A stretch of DNA of 64,000 bases from Saccharospirillum sp. MSK14-1 (GCF_003054965.1 NZ_MIES01000033.1:124001-188000), one strand, 5' to 3'; shown: positions 1-10,221, counted from the stretch's first letter. Notes: generated from the letters alone by a model not told the origin. Made by a program: numbers and translations.

Positions 1-475
1 TGATCATCACCGGATAACCAATGCGGCGACCGATGGCCAGGCACTGGTCTTTGTCTTCCGGCAACGGGCCGTCGGAACCCGGAACGGTAGGAACGCCGGC
101 TTTTTTCATTGCTTCAATGGCCGACACCTTGTCACCCATCAGGCGAATGACGTTGGCGGTTGGGCCGATGAAGGCAAAGCCGGATTTTTCCACCTGCTCT
201 GCGAAATCCGCGCGCTCGGCCAAAAAGCCGTAACCGGGATGGATGGCATCGGCGTTAGTCACTTCAGCCGCTGCAATCAGAGCAGGAATGTTGAGGTAAG
301 AGTTAACGGAAGGGTTCGGACCGATACAGACCGACTCGTCCGCCAGCTTTACGTGCTTGAGATCACGATCCACTACCGAATGCACAGCAACGGTTTGGAT
401 GCCCATCTCCTTGCACGCCCGCAGGATACGCAAAGCGATTTCCCCACGGTTGGCAATCAGCACTTTCTTCAGCAT
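1..475 (-). CDS. accC: biotin carboxylase AccC (partial, N-terminal 158 residues)
   Basis: Biotin carboxylase subunit of acetyl-CoA carboxylase, which carboxylates the biotin on AccB using ATP and bicarbonate in the first step of fatty-acid synthesis. Only the N-terminus lies in the window; the gene runs off the left edge. The protein opens with [17 protein letters not shown], the standard start of the family, and contains HPGYGFLAE and IGPT, which belong to the pre-ATP-grasp domain. The ATG lies 11 bases downstream of the accB stop, as expected for an accB-accC operon. The first 158 codons are intact. Confidence 0.97.
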   Translation of the reverse strand, partial: MLKKVLIANRGEIALRILRACKEMGIQTVAVHSVVDRDLKHVKLADESVCIGPNPSVNSYLNIPALIAAAEVTNADAIHPGYGFLAERADFAEQVEKSGFAFIGPTANVIRLMGDKVSAIEAMKKAGVPTVPGSDGPLPEDKDQCLAIGRRIGYPVMI

Positions 476-486
476 GACAGGCCTCG

Positions 487-951
487 TTAGCGAATGGTGA
501 CCAGGGCTTGATCGAACTCAACCGGTTCGCCGTTTTCAACCAGAATGGCTTCAACGACACCGCTCTTGTCGGCTTCGATCTGGTTCATCATTTTCATCGC
601 TTCGACGATGCAGATGGTATCGCCTTCGTTGACGTGTTGACCGACTTCAACAAAGGACGGGCTGGTTGGAGACGGCGCACGGTAGAAGGTGCCGACCATC
701 GGTGAGCGCACTGCATGGCCACTGTGTTCTGCCTTGGCCGGTTCGCTGCTTTCTGCCGGAGCTGCCGCAGGGGCAGGAGCGGCTGCCGGAGCCTGGGCTG
801 GCATCGGCGCGTACTGCATCGGTGCCGCTGCTTGCAGAGCGCGTGACGAACGGCTGATACGGATTGCCTCTTCGCCTTCGGTAATTTCGATTTCGTCGAT
901 GCCGGACTCTTCCAGCAACTCGATCAATTTTTTGACCTTACGGATATCCAT
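487..951 (-). CDS. accB: biotin carboxyl carrier protein AccB
   Basis: Carrier subunit (BCCP) of acetyl-CoA carboxylase; it shuttles carboxybiotin between AccC and the carboxyltransferase. The protein has 154 residues, close to the usual ~155. The order is an N-terminal helix region ([16 protein letters not shown]), an Ala/Pro-rich linker at about residues 41-72, and a C-terminal biotinyl domain with EAMKMMNQI, in which Lys120 is the expected biotinylation site. I chose the ATG at 951 because MDIRK is the conserved start; the frame stays open upstream for 26 more codons but without family similarity. It lies between aroQ and accC on the minus strand, the common aroQ-accB-accC order. Confidence 0.97.
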   Translation of the reverse strand: MDIRKVKKLIELLEESGIDEIEITEGEEAIRISRSSRALQAAAPMQYAPMPAQAPAAAPAPAAAPAESSEPAKAEHSGHAVRSPMVGTFYRAPSPTSPSFVEVGQHVNEGDTICIVEAMKMMNQIEADKSGVVEAILVENGEPVEFDQALVTIR

Positions 952-962
952 GATGCGTTCCT

Positions 963-1403
963 CTAGCTCGATAATTGTTGATGTGCAGCCTGCAGAGCCA
1001 AATCGTAGCTGTGCGGCCCAAATCCACAAATCACACCGACGGCCTTGTCGGCGAGATAGGAATGATGGCGGAAAGATTCACGAGCGTGCACGTTGGACAG
1101 ATGCAGCTCAATAAACGGCACTTCAGCACCCCCCAGGGCATCGCGCAGCGCGATGCTGGTGTGTGTAAAAGCGCCAGCGTTAATCAGGATAAAGGCGGTA
1201 CCATCGGTTCTTGCCTGATGGATGCGATCGATCAGCTCGCCTTCATGGTTGCTTTGCAGACAATCCAATGAGTGTCCAAGGGCCTGGGCTTGCTGACTTA
1301 AGTGCTGCTCAATGTCAGCCAGCGTCGTGTGGCCGTAGATAGTCGGCTCGCGAGTACCAAGCAGGTTGAGATTAGGGCCATTAAGCAGGAGCAGCTGTGC
1401 CAT
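963..1403 (-). CDS. aroQ: type II 3-dehydroquinate dehydratase
   Basis: Converts 3-dehydroquinate to 3-dehydroshikimate in the shikimate pathway (cytoplasm, dodecameric family). The 146-residue length is typical. [17 protein letters not shown] is the family signature at the N-terminus, followed by the flexible-loop tyrosine in IYG (Tyr23); [20 protein letters not shown] and [17 protein letters not shown] carry further active-site residues. The start at 1403 is set by homology, because the open frame reaches 15 codons further upstream without conserved sequence. It is the first gene of aroQ-accB-accC and diverges from the DUF2333 gene. Confidence 0.96.
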   Translation of the reverse strand: MAQLLLLNGPNLNLLGTREPTIYGHTTLADIEQHLSQQAQALGHSLDCLQSNHEGELIDRIHQARTDGTAFILINAGAFTHTSIALRDALGGAEVPFIELHLSNVHARESFRHHSYLADKAVGVICGFGPHSYDLALQAAHQQLSS

Positions 1404-1656
1404 AGGGGTCTTGAAATGCCTCGCTGTCGTAAAAATATCCGTGAACATGCACGGAAATATAGAGGATATTGGCGTTAACTTCGCCGAACAACTGAATGGG
1501 CGAATTTTAGTTGTGAATTTTCATCATCAAAATGGTCACTTTAGCCGGATTGATGCTGGTTCAGCCAGCGGTGCCGGGCGTGAAAGTGACCCTTGTCGCT
1601 TGGTTTGACGGTATCGGGTCGTTAAGCTGGCGGCAAAACTCACAGGAGTGAAGGGT

Positions 1657-2718
1657 ATGTGGCGTGAACGTTTAGCGCGAGTGATGGCTGGTTTGAGGCA
1701 ATTTTTTCGGCGTCTTGGCGGGTTGATTCCAACGCGCCGGCTCGGACGTTGGCTCGGTATTGTGCTCGGGTTGGTTTTGTTGGTCTTAATTGCGCTTGGC
1801 TGGTACTGGAGTAATGAGCCGAATACCTTTGACCCGGTTGCCCGCGCAGAGCAGCACGCGCGCCAAAATGACCGTGAGCGGGTGGTGGGTTACGCCACGA
1901 CGTATACCCTGACCGAATTGATGCGCACGCTGTTGGAAAAGCCCGGTGGCTATCTGTCCAACGATGTGGCGCCACCGTCGGTATGGCTGGACAACATGCC
2001 CAGCTGGGAATTTGGTGTGGTCACTCAGGTGCGCGATCTCAGCCGGGCGATGCGCCGTGACCTGAGTCGCTCGCAATCGCAATCAACTGAAGATCCGGAT
2101 CTGGCACAGGCTGAACCGCTGTTCCATTTCGATAATTCCAGTTGGATTCTGCCCTCCACCGAAGGCGAATATCGTCGCGGTTTGCGTCTGGTGGATTCCT
2201 ATCTGAACCGACTGTCGGATCCGGCCAATGCTCAGGCGCAGTTTTATGCCCGCGCCGATAATCTGCGTTCTTATCTGAGCGATGTGGAAACGCGTCTGGG
2301 ATCGTTGTCGCAACGGCTCAGCGCTTCGGTGGAACAACGGCGGGTCAATACCGATCTGGCGCGCGAAGGCGGGGCCGCTCAGTCGACACCGGCCGCGCAG
2401 GAACAGTCGGTGAAAACACCGCGCCTGCAAGTGGATAATGTCTTCTATGAAGCGCGCGGAACGACTTGGGCGTTGTTGCACATTCTCAAAGCGATCGAGT
2501 CGGATTTCGGTTCGGTGCTCGATAACAAAAACGCGCGCGCCAGTCTGCAACAGATCATTCGTGAGCTGGAAGCCACGCAACGCCATCTATGGTCGCCCAT
2601 TGTTTTGAACGGCAGTGGTTTTGGTGTGTTGGCGAATCATTCATTGGTGATGGCCAGCTACATTTCCCGCGCCAATGCGGCGTTAATCGATCTGCGCGAA
2701 TTACTGGCAACCGGTTGA
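1657..2718 (+). CDS. DUF2333 family membrane-anchored protein
   Basis: Uncharacterised protein of 353 residues. One transmembrane helix near residues 30-52 follows a strongly basic N-terminus, and the rest is predicted to lie outside the cytoplasmic membrane. The segments WLDNMPSWEFGVVTQVRDLSR and the C-terminal region of conserved Trp, Leu and helical repeats resemble DUF2333 proteins of gammaproteobacteria, by recall and not by search. I chose the ATG at 1657, because AGGAG at 1644-1648 is correctly spaced; a GTG at 1648 would overlap that site. It is a single-gene unit closed by the terminator at 2737-2765. No function is known to me. Confidence 0.8.
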   Translation: MWRERLARVMAGLRQFFRRLGGLIPTRRLGRWLGIVLGLVLLVLIALGWYWSNEPNTFDPVARAEQHARQNDRERVVGYATTYTLTELMRTLLEKPGGYLSNDVAPPSVWLDNMPSWEFGVVTQVRDLSRAMRRDLSRSQSQSTEDPDLAQAEPLFHFDNSSWILPSTEGEYRRGLRLVDSYLNRLSDPANAQAQFYARADNLRSYLSDVETRLGSLSQRLSASVEQRRVNTDLAREGGAAQSTPAAQEQSVKTPRLQVDNVFYEARGTTWALLHILKAIESDFGSVLDNKNARASLQQIIRELEATQRHLWSPIVLNGSGFGVLANHSLVMASYISRANAALIDLRELLATG

Positions 2719-2736
2719 TTGTTGATTGCCAGACAT

Positions 2737-2765
2737 AAAAAAGCCGCCATCGAGGCGGCTTTTTT
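2737..2765. terminator. bidirectional intrinsic terminator (DUF2333 gene / ppa)
   Basis: AGCCGCC at 2742-2748 pairs with GGCGGCT at 2754-2760 around a five-base loop. An A-tract precedes it and a T-tract follows, so it can work for both converging genes. Confidence 0.9.
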
Positions 2766-2778
2766 ATGCGCGGTCGGA

Positions 2779-3309
2779 TCAGCCTTTGTTATAGGCGGCG
2801 ACCGATTCGTTGATGATCTCTTTGGCTTTGGCCGCATCGGCCCAGCCGTCGACCTTCACCCACTTGCCTTTTTCCAGGTCTTTGTAGTTCTCGAAGAAGT
2901 GCTTGATCTGTTCCAGCAGCAGCGGCGGCAGATCGGTGGCTTCCTGAACGTCGTCGTACAGTGAACTCAGTTTGCTGTGCGGTACGGCCAGGACTTTGGC
3001 GTCGGAACCGGCTTCGTCGGTCATTTCCAGAACGCCGATTGGACGCGCGCGAATCACCGAGCCGGGAACAACCGGGTAGGGGGTGACGACCAGAACGTCG
3101 ACCGGATCGCCGTCATCAGCCAGAGTATTGGGGACGAAGCCGTAGTTAGCCGGGTAGAACATCGGCGTGGCCATAAAGCGGTCGACCATCAGGGCGTCCA
3201 TGTCTTTGTCGATCTCATATTTGATCGGACTGGCGTTGGCCGGGATTTCGATGGCGACGTAGATGTCGTTAGGGACGTCTTTGCCGGCAGGGATCTGACT
3301 GTAGCTCAT
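2779..3309 (-). CDS. ppa: inorganic pyrophosphatase (family I)
   Basis: Soluble Mg-dependent pyrophosphatase that hydrolyses PPi to two phosphates and pulls biosynthetic reactions forward. The protein has 176 residues, the same length as the E. coli enzyme. The signature [10 protein letters not shown] contains the metal-binding aspartates (Asp66, Asp68, Asp71). KYEIDKD and the [12 protein letters not shown] segment are also conserved. It is monocistronic, converging on the DUF2333 gene with a shared terminator. The ATG at 3309 gives the usual [11 protein letters not shown] start. Confidence 0.97.
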   Translation of the reverse strand: MSYSQIPAGKDVPNDIYVAIEIPANASPIKYEIDKDMDALMVDRFMATPMFYPANYGFVPNTLADDGDPVDVLVVTPYPVVPGSVIRARPIGVLEMTDEAGSDAKVLAVPHSKLSSLYDDVQEATDLPPLLLEQIKHFFENYKDLEKGKWVKVDGWADAAKAKEIINESVAAYNKG

Positions 3310-3398
3310 GTCGGGCCTCTTTAAGTGTTGCGTTCGCAGTGTGAGTTCAGTGTTGAAAATCTCAGTTTAATCGTGCGCCGATTATATCGGCCGTCGCC

Positions 3399-4685
3399 TT
3401 AACCGTCAGTAATGGCGGCAAAGCGCTCGAAATAGTCCGGGAACGTCTTGGACGTGCAGCCCGGATCGTTAATGGTTACCGTGCCGCTGCCAAAAGCTGC
3501 CAGTGAAAAACACATGGCGATGCGGTGGTCGTTATAGGTGTCGATGGCCGCGCTCTGTGTCTGCGCCGGGGGCGTGATGGTCAGTGCATCCTCGTCTTCA
3601 ATGACGTCGGCGCCGAGCTTGCGCAGCTCGGTTGCCATGGCGCTCAGCCGGTCGGTTTCTTTCACTCGCCAGTTATAGACATTGCGAATCCGGGTTGTGC
3701 CTTGGGCAAACAAGGCGGTCGTGGCGATGGTCATGGCGGCATCGGGAATGTGATTCAAATCGACATCCACCGCGTTCAGCGCGCCGTTATTGCTGACTTC
3801 AATCCACTCCGGTGCCCAGGTGACCTTAGCGCCCATCTGCTCCAGCACTTCGGCAAAGCGGGCATCGCCCTGTACCGAATCGGTGCCGGTGCCATGTACC
3901 CTTACCGGGCCACCACCGATCGCACCGGCGGCGAGAAAATAGCTGGCGCTGGAGGCGTCGCCTTCGACCTGAATGCGTCCCGGACTGATGTAACGCTGGC
4001 CAGCGTCGATCTCAAAGGCGCGATAATCGCGGTTGGTAACGTTCACGCCGAAGCGGCGCATCACATCCAGAGTAATGTCGATATAGGGTTTAGAGACCAG
4101 TTCGCCGACCACTTCGATGGTCAAGGCTTCATTCAATAAAGGCGCCGCCATCAGCAACGCCGTCAGAAACTGGCTGGAAATGCTGCCATCGATCTGCACA
4201 GTACCGCCGTGTAACTGACCGGCCTCGATACCCAGCGGCGGATAACCGGTTGCGCCGCGATAGTGAACCGTTGCCCCCAGCGGTGATAACGCATCGATCA
4301 AATCGCCAATGGGCCGTTCCGCCATGCGCGGTTCACCGGTCAGTTCAAAGTGACCTTCACCAATGCACAAGGCGGCGGCTAATGGCCGCATGGCCGTGCC
4401 GGCATTACCCAGATATAACGCCAGATCCTGACCACGCGCCAGTGGACCGGCAAGGCCGGTCAGCGTGCATTCAGTGCCATCGTCATTGAGCTCGAAGTGG
4501 ACACCCAGCTGCGCCAGTGCGGTTAACATATGACGGATATCGTCGCTGCGCAGCAGGTTGGTAATCTGGGTAGTGCCTTCACTCAGAGCGGCCAACAGCA
4601 GAATTCGGTTGGACAGGCTTTTAGAGCCAGGAATCTGGACTTCGCCACGGGCGTGGCGCAATGCGGGGAGCGTCAAGCTGGACAT
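3399..4685 (-). CDS. aroA: 3-phosphoshikimate 1-carboxyvinyltransferase (EPSP synthase)
   Basis: Transfers enolpyruvyl from PEP to shikimate-3-phosphate, the sixth step of the shikimate pathway. The protein has 428 residues (E. coli 427). Landmarks in order: [16 protein letters not shown] near the N-terminus, [15 protein letters not shown] and [12 protein letters not shown] around the PEP site, [15 protein letters not shown], and near the C-terminus [19 protein letters not shown] and [14 protein letters not shown]. The GNAGTAMRP segment is of the class I type. It sits between ppa and pfkA, all on the minus strand, with gaps near 90-110 bases, so independent transcription is possible. Confidence 0.97.
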   Translation of the reverse strand: MSSLTLPALRHARGEVQIPGSKSLSNRILLLAALSEGTTQITNLLRSDDIRHMLTALAQLGVHFELNDDGTECTLTGLAGPLARGQDLALYLGNAGTAMRPLAAALCIGEGHFELTGEPRMAERPIGDLIDALSPLGATVHYRGATGYPPLGIEAGQLHGGTVQIDGSISSQFLTALLMAAPLLNEALTIEVVGELVSKPYIDITLDVMRRFGVNVTNRDYRAFEIDAGQRYISPGRIQVEGDASSASYFLAAGAIGGGPVRVHGTGTDSVQGDARFAEVLEQMGAKVTWAPEWIEVSNNGALNAVDVDLNHIPDAAMTIATTALFAQGTTRIRNVYNWRVKETDRLSAMATELRKLGADVIEDEDALTITPPAQTQSAAIDTYNDHRIAMCFSLAAFGSGTVTINDPGCTSKTFPDYFERFAAITDG

Positions 4686-4797
4686 CGAGGTTCGCAGGTC
4701 GGTAATGGGCCGGCTATTCTACGTCAAAGCGACGCCGCCTTGCATCCGCAGGCGGGCAAGACGGCATTGCACTTTTTGCTGATAGACGTTGCGCCAA

Positions 4798-5775
4798 TCA
4801 AGCCAACAGATTGGTCAGGTCGTACAGATCCTGTTTGAACGGGCGGGGCATGTTCTCGATGGCATCGATGATGTCGTGATGCACCAGTTCGTTACTCTGA
4901 ATGCCAACACACCGGCCACCAATACCCTGTAACAACAAATCCACCGCATAAGCACCCATCTGGCTGGCCAGTACGCGGTCGAAGGCGCAGGGCACACCGC
5001 CACGCTGAATGTGGCCAAGAATGGTGGCGCGAGTTTCCAAACCGGTGCGTGCTTCGATGCGCTTGGCCAGCGCGGATACATCGGTTACGTGTTCGGTGAT
5101 GGCAATGATCGAATGGGTTTTACCGCGAGAAACGCCGTCAGCAACGGATTGAATCAACGCTTCCTCATCGAAGCCTTTTTCCGGCACCACGGTGAAGTCG
5201 GCGCCGCTGCCGATCGAGGCCATCAATGTCAGGTCGCCACAGTAACGTCCCATGATTTCGACAATGGCAATGCGATTGTGGGACGAGCAGGTGTCGCGTA
5301 GCCGGTCGACCGCGTCCAGCACCGTGTTCAGGGCGGTGTGAAAACCAATGGTGAAGTCGGTACCGGCGACGTCGTTGTCGATGGTGCCGGGCAGACCAAC
5401 GCAGGGGAAGCCCATCTCGGTCAGACGTTTGGCACCCATGTAGGAACCGTCACCGCCGACCACGACCAGAGCGTCGATACCGTGCTTGCGCAGGTTGGCG
5501 ATGGACTCCTGACGAACGACTTCTTCTTTAAATTCGGGAAAACGGGCAGAACCGAGGAAGGTGCCGCCACGATTGATCAGATCGGAAACATGGTGGCGTT
5601 CGAGTTTATCGATGCGGTCCTGGTGCAAACCCAGGTAACCATCGCGTACGCCATACACGTCCAGCCCTTTCATCAGGGCGGTTCGAACCACGGCGCGCAC
5701 CGCCGCATTCATGCCAGGGGCGTCACCGCCACTGGTCAGTACTCCAATTTTGCGTATCTCGCCTGCTTGACTCAC
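4798..5775 (-). CDS. pfkA: ATP-dependent 6-phosphofructokinase
   Basis: Phosphorylates fructose-6-phosphate in the committed step of glycolysis. The protein has 325 residues, near the 320 of bacterial PfkA. The N-terminal [20 protein letters not shown], the nucleotide loop [15 protein letters not shown], the catalytic [17 protein letters not shown] and the substrate motif [10 protein letters not shown] are all present. Gly in GGDGSYMG indicates use of ATP and not PPi. PfkA is absent from many pseudomonads, so its presence fits a sugar-using lineage. It stands alone downstream of no obvious partner. Confidence 0.96.
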   Translation of the reverse strand: MSQAGEIRKIGVLTSGGDAPGMNAAVRAVVRTALMKGLDVYGVRDGYLGLHQDRIDKLERHHVSDLINRGGTFLGSARFPEFKEEVVRQESIANLRKHGIDALVVVGGDGSYMGAKRLTEMGFPCVGLPGTIDNDVAGTDFTIGFHTALNTVLDAVDRLRDTCSSHNRIAIVEIMGRYCGDLTLMASIGSGADFTVVPEKGFDEEALIQSVADGVSRGKTHSIIAITEHVTDVSALAKRIEARTGLETRATILGHIQRGGVPCAFDRVLASQMGAYAVDLLLQGIGGRCVGIQSNELVHHDIIDAIENMPRPFKQDLYDLTNLLA

Positions 5776-5893
5776 GGGCTCTGTGTCCTTTGGTCATCCA
5801 AGCCGGCTGTGCCGGAACGCGACAGAATGTAACAAAATTACAATCGCGCTGGCGAGTTCTTTTGCCGCCTGTCGGCAAGTGGTTTGACCCGCA

Positions 5894-6304
5894 TCAAATA
5901 ACCGCGGCTAATGCCAGAATGTGCAGCGCCGTGACCGTCCAGGTGAGCAGTGTGCGCAAATTGCGATAGTCCAGCGGCTGAGCGCGGCCAAACCAGCGGC
6001 GCTCTTGCCACCACAACACCGGGTAAGCCGGCACCAGCACCAACACGGCCAGCCACAACGGCAGATAAAAACTGACCCAGGCGAGCAGAAATAAAATCAT
6101 CGCCAGCGTAATAGCCGGCACATGGCGGTCTTCGTGTGTGACGGCCGGTAACCAGAGCGAGCCGGTCAGAAACACCAGAATCAGCGCGCTGAAAGAATGG
6201 AAGTGAACCAGCAGGCCCGGGTTGACCCAAGGCAGCAGCGCCAGAATCACAAAGATGGCCAGGCCGCCAAGGCCCCAAAACAACATGATACGACTGGGTG
6301 TCAT
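5894..6304 (-). CDS. small integral membrane protein (DUF3429-like, uncertain)
   Basis: Protein of 136 residues made almost entirely of four to five hydrophobic helices separated by short loops; VKxE-type or enzymatic motifs are absent. A segment reading FSALILVFLTGSLWLP is reminiscent of DUF3429 membrane proteins, but I cannot confirm this without a profile search. Its ATG overlaps the stop of the upstream 105-residue gene by four bases (ATGA), which implies translational coupling and a joint role. Function unknown. Confidence 0.7.
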   Translation of the reverse strand: MTPSRIMLFWGLGGLAIFVILALLPWVNPGLLVHFHSFSALILVFLTGSLWLPAVTHEDRHVPAITLAMILFLLAWVSFYLPLWLAVLVLVPAYPVLWWQERRWFGRAQPLDYRNLRTLLTWTVTALHILALAAVI

Positions 6305-6618
6305 TCGAACTCTCCCTGAGGTTGCGCATGAATGGTCAGCGGCACTCGCAAGGTGTTATCACCATCGGCCTGGCCAATCATTTCGCCGAAGGCGCTGCGG
6401 TGTACTAATTCGGCTGACTCAATGGGTAACTGCGCCAATAACTGACGCACCGCCGGCAACGACTTTAACACCAGTGGCTGGCCGTTTTCGTTCACCAATA
6501 ATTGACCCTGGTCACCCTGAAACAGATGCAGATGGTAAAAGCTTGCCTGAAGTGCAGCCACTTCAGCGCGTGTAAAAGGCGTGCGGGTTTGGCGGGCTTG
6601 TTTCAATGTCAGCATCAT
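6301..6618 (-). CDS. DUF6482-like small cytoplasmic protein
   Basis: Protein of 105 residues without membrane segments. The pattern of a short beta-rich region (FYHLHLFQGDQGQLLVNENG), then PLVLKSLPAVRQLL, then HRSAFGEMIGQ matches my recollection of DUF6482 proteins, where a related SAYDEMIG block is conserved; this is recall, not a search result. Two adjacent ATG codons (6618, 6615) can serve as the start. It is coupled by a four-base overlap to the small membrane protein downstream and diverges from the ParA-type gene. Confidence 0.65.
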   Translation of the reverse strand: MMLTLKQARQTRTPFTRAEVAALQASFYHLHLFQGDQGQLLVNENGQPLVLKSLPAVRQLLAQLPIESAELVHRSAFGEMIGQADGDNTLRVPLTIHAQPQGEFE

Positions 6619-6737
6619 GGTGTGACCTGCTTGGGTTTTTGCTTAATACGCTTCGCACAGGCAAACGGTTTGCACTGTCATCGTATCGACATGGGGCTGT
6701 CATAACCTGAATGCCGTTTGACGGTGGGAGACCTCTG

Positions 6738-7487
6738 ATGAAAGTGGTAGCAATACACAGTCAGAAAGGCGGCGTGGGCAAGACGTCCACGGCGATTCAC
6801 TTGGCGCATCAGGCCAGTGAATACGGTTTTGAAACCTTGTTGATCGACCTCGATCCACAAGCTTCGGCCAGCTATTTTCTCTCCGGTGGTGAAGCCAAAG
6901 GCTTAAAAGCGCGCGACTGGTTACGCACCAGCGTTGACTGGAATGATTTTATTGAAGGCTCACGTTATTCCGGTGTTTATTTGTTACCGGCACGCAAAAG
7001 CCTGCGCAAGCTGGATCGGCTGATGACCGACGAAGCGTCGGAAAAACACCTGAAACGATTATTACGGTCGCTGAAATCTCAATACGATCTGGTGTTGATC
7101 GATTGTCCGCCGGGCATCAATACCGTGATCGAGCAAGCCTACCGCGCTGCGCACCGGATTCTGGTGCCGCTGACGCCCACGCCACTGTGTTTTGAAAGCT
7201 ATCAACACGTGCTGGAATTCGCGCAGGACAACGCCATCAGCGCCGATAAACTGATGCCGTTTTTTAATCGAGTAAACGGTCGGTTGGCCTTGCATCAGCA
7301 ATCGATGGATGGGTTTTCTGAACGCTTTGATGCGCCGACACCGCTGTCTATTCGTGCCACGACTGAGGTTGAAAAAATGGCCTTGGAGCGTCGCGCGGTG
7401 GCAGAAATTAAACCCCGTCATCCCATCGTGCGTGATATCCAGGCGTTATGGAAAACACTGATGCGTGAACTGGATTTGCATCACTGA
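6738..7487 (+). CDS. orphan ParA/MinD-type ATPase
   Basis: Deviant Walker ATPase of 249 residues. The N-terminus MKVVAIHSQKGGVGKTSTA is the ParA-type Walker A loop with the signature lysine; VLIDCPPGINTVIEQAYRA is the A' and Walker B region, and LLIDLDPQASAS is conserved. Such proteins position plasmids, chromosomes or protein clusters. No parB-like gene or centromere-like repeat adjoins it, so the cargo is unknown. I chose the ATG at 6738 because GGGAG at 6726-6730 is properly spaced. The last seven bases overlap the convergent MalT-like gene. Confidence 0.85.
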   Translation: MKVVAIHSQKGGVGKTSTAIHLAHQASEYGFETLLIDLDPQASASYFLSGGEAKGLKARDWLRTSVDWNDFIEGSRYSGVYLLPARKSLRKLDRLMTDEASEKHLKRLLRSLKSQYDLVLIDCPPGINTVIEQAYRAAHRILVPLTPTPLCFESYQHVLEFAQDNAISADKLMPFFNRVNGRLALHQQSMDGFSERFDAPTPLSIRATTEVEKMALERRAVAEIKPRHPIVRDIQALWKTLMRELDLHH

Positions 7488-10132
7488 TGTTGACTGCCGT
7501 CGAGCAACCGCTCAACCAAGGCACGCGCCTGATTTCGATCGCTGATATCGAGTTTGCGATAAAGCCGGCGGATGTGACTTTTAATGGTCGATGGCGCGAC
7601 GTGCAAACACTGCGCAATGGCTTCGTTGGTTAAACCCTGGCCGAGCAGCATCAACACTTCAAACTCTTTGGCCGTGACCTGCTCATGGCCACTGACCCAG
7701 TGTCGATTCAGGCGTTTTAAACGTGGATCCCCTTGGGCCACAGACGCTACCGGTCGGCGATTGGCTGCCGAGGGTTGCCACCACAACGACCAGTCGGTCC
7801 AGGTCCGTTCAGTCGTCGAGCACAGGCGTCGATACAGATCGAGACTGGCCAGCGGTCGCACCCTGGGTAGCCAGGGCAGGGCGCGATGCCAGTCGGACTC
7901 ACCCTGGGTGTCGTCTGACCACAAAGCTGACAGCAAACGAGCGTGTAATTCCGGCAGCAGTAGACCCTGTTGTTGGGCCAGTCCCGCTAAATGACGCATC
8001 TCTTTTAACGCCCTGTCTGACTGTCCTTGTAACCATTTTTCCAGGGCGGCATTGCGCGCCAGTTGATGTTGAAAGTGGTTGCTGGGTGTGGCGAATTGAC
8101 CGTGCTGTGCGGTTGGCAATGGCAACACCGGTGCCGCCCCTAAGTGCTCGGCTGCGAGCAAAAAGGTCTGTGCCTGGGCGACCCAGTCCGAATGATAAGG
8201 GTGTTGAGTGAGCAGCCGTCGCACTTGCAGTGCCAGCGAGCCTAATTCAGTGTCGCGCCCGCGCGCTAAGGCCAAACGGCCACGCAACACCAAAGGATTG
8301 AGCAGGCCGTAATCGCCCAGCGGTTCGATTAAATCGCTGGCAAAATCCAGGTGTTGCAGTGCTTCTTCCCAGCGTCCGCGCTCGGTCAGAATCTGAATGC
8401 GACCACGGTATAAAAATTCCAGATGCATCAGCGGTTCGACACAGCGTTCTCGCGCCAGTTGCACGGCGTCATCCTGAATCGACAACGCCTGATCCCAGTC
8501 GCCGGCCACACTGTGAACGTCGGCCAGCAGACAGCGAACCCAAAGCTGTTGTTGCGTGAATTGTCCCGCCCGCGCCAGTTGCTCGGCCGTCTGTAAATGA
8601 CGCTGAGCCAGCTCCAGTTCCCCGGCACACAAGGCTGCCTGACCCAGGACGGACGTCGCCAGAGTCCGTGACACGCTGCGGTCCTGACCGAGTTGGTCGA
8701 GCGCCTGACCGGCCAGTTGGCGTGCGGCGGCAAAGTTTTCGCGATTAATGGCGGCTTGTGCACGAGCAACCGCATACTCTGGTCGAGTATCGGCGTGCTG
8801 GGCTTCGGCCTGGCGCAGTAACGGCAGCACTTCTTCTTCGCGGTAACTGAGCAGCCAGATCCAGGTTTTGAGCAGCAACAGGTCTGCATTCTGACGGATG
8901 CGGTCGGCGTCCAGTGGTGCCAGTAACCGTTCCACCAGACTGAATTGACCGCTGCGATACAAATCGAGGCCAGCGGAGTTCAGCACGGCCTGATTCAGAT
9001 CGGCGTCGTCCTGGCGCATCGCCAATTGCGCCGCCTGCATGGCTTGACCGTTATCGAGGCAGGCATAGGCCGCTTTGATGCAGCCGTCTCGCCAAGTCTC
9101 AGGCGACTGAAGCTGCGCCAGCCGAATCAGTGTCTGGCGAATCAGCGGCGGTAAGCGATAACCGCCCGAACGACTGTCCAGCGCGATGATAAAAAGGCCG
9201 TCGCGACGCAACTGGTCGATAAGCGATTGGCTGTTTTGCTGGTCCAGCAGTCGATCGCACAAGGCCGCATCGAAGCGATCAAACACGCAGACTTGGCTCA
9301 GAAAGGCCCGTTGAGGTGGCGGTAGTTCGTCGAGAATTTCCTGCTGCAAATAGGTTTCCAGATGCGCGCCCGCGGCGTTTAGCATCTGGCTGGCATCGAG
9401 TAAATCGGCTTCGCTGCGTGCGTTGTGGCAAATCAGTGCAAGGCCTGCGGGCCAGCCAGCGGTACTGTCGAGTAGGGTGGTCAGTGTTGCGCCGGACACC
9501 GTCACATCGAGTCGATCACTCAGCAAGGCGGCCAGTTCCTCTTGCTGGAACGCCAGCTGCTCAGAGCCCATTTCCAGTAATTGGCCGCGTACTCGTAACG
9601 CGCTAAGCCCGAGCGCCGGTTCCTGATGACTGGTCATGACCACGTGTATGTTGGGCGGCAGGGCGCGAATCCACAGTCGTAAAGCAGTTAATACTTTGGC
9701 TTCGGTAACCAGTTGCATGCCATCCAAAACCAGGCACAGAGGCCGCTGCCGCTGGCTTACTTCCACCATGGCTTTGGCCAGCAACTGATCCAAACGGTCC
9801 ACACTGGCGCGACTGACCAGTGCATCACTGTTGGGGCAGCCTAGGTTGGTCGCTTGATGCAGACCGTGAATAAAGTGGGCGGCGAAATAGGCCGGATCGT
9901 TGTCACCGGCATCCAAGCTGTACCACAGCGCATCGAGGTCGCGCTCAGCCAGCCAGGCACTGATCAGGCTGGTTTTACCAAAACCGGCCGGTGCCTGAAC
10001 TAAGGTGACGGAGAAGTGCAGGGCGCGATCCAGCCAATTCAGCAAAGCCGGGCGCGATAGCAGGCTGACTGCCTGAGCCGGAGGGACCAGTTTGTAAGGC
10101 GCTATTGCTGGGTTGGGCAAGGCGTCGGTCAT
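7481..10132 (-). CDS. MalT-type ATP-dependent LuxR family transcriptional activator
   Basis: Large regulator of 883 residues built like MalT: an N-terminal STAND/NTPase domain with Walker A APAGFGKTS near residue 50 and a Walker B-like LCLVLDGMQLV near 135, a long helical TPR-like sensor region at about 330-780, and a C-terminal LuxR-type helix-turn-helix (LTNEAIAQCLHVAPSTIKSH). MalT proteins bind maltotriose and ATP and activate maltodextrin genes. It lies just downstream of the beta-amylase gene in the same direction, so it probably controls starch or maltodextrin use; that is inference. I chose the ATG at 10132; an in-frame TTG at 10153 is the alternative. Confidence 0.88.
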   Translation of the reverse strand: MTDALPNPAIAPYKLVPPAQAVSLLSRPALLNWLDRALHFSVTLVQAPAGFGKTSLISAWLAERDLDALWYSLDAGDNDPAYFAAHFIHGLHQATNLGCPNSDALVSRASVDRLDQLLAKAMVEVSQRQRPLCLVLDGMQLVTEAKVLTALRLWIRALPPNIHVVMTSHQEPALGLSALRVRGQLLEMGSEQLAFQQEELAALLSDRLDVTVSGATLTTLLDSTAGWPAGLALICHNARSEADLLDASQMLNAAGAHLETYLQQEILDELPPPQRAFLSQVCVFDRFDAALCDRLLDQQNSQSLIDQLRRDGLFIIALDSRSGGYRLPPLIRQTLIRLAQLQSPETWRDGCIKAAYACLDNGQAMQAAQLAMRQDDADLNQAVLNSAGLDLYRSGQFSLVERLLAPLDADRIRQNADLLLLKTWIWLLSYREEEVLPLLRQAEAQHADTRPEYAVARAQAAINRENFAAARQLAGQALDQLGQDRSVSRTLATSVLGQAALCAGELELAQRHLQTAEQLARAGQFTQQQLWVRCLLADVHSVAGDWDQALSIQDDAVQLARERCVEPLMHLEFLYRGRIQILTERGRWEEALQHLDFASDLIEPLGDYGLLNPLVLRGRLALARGRDTELGSLALQVRRLLTQHPYHSDWVAQAQTFLLAAEHLGAAPVLPLPTAQHGQFATPSNHFQHQLARNAALEKWLQGQSDRALKEMRHLAGLAQQQGLLLPELHARLLSALWSDDTQGESDWHRALPWLPRVRPLASLDLYRRLCSTTERTWTDWSLWWQPSAANRRPVASVAQGDPRLKRLNRHWVSGHEQVTAKEFEVLMLLGQGLTNEAIAQCLHVAPSTIKSHIRRLYRKLDISDRNQARALVERLLDGSQHQ

Positions 10133-10180
10133 ATCTGGCTCAGTGCGGTTCAAAGAGCCGCACTATACCAAGATGTGAGT

Positions 10181-10209
10181 GCCGGTCGCGGTTGAAAATC
10201 GCGACCGGC
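10181..10209. other. perfect 10-bp hairpin between beta-amylase and malT-like gene
   Basis: GCCGGTCGCG at 10181-10190 pairs perfectly with CGCGACCGGC at 10200-10209 around a nine-base loop. No T-tract follows on the minus strand, so it is a weak terminator, an attenuator or an mRNA stabiliser and not a standard intrinsic terminator. Confidence 0.6.
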
Positions 10210-10221
10210 AAGAGACCCGTA

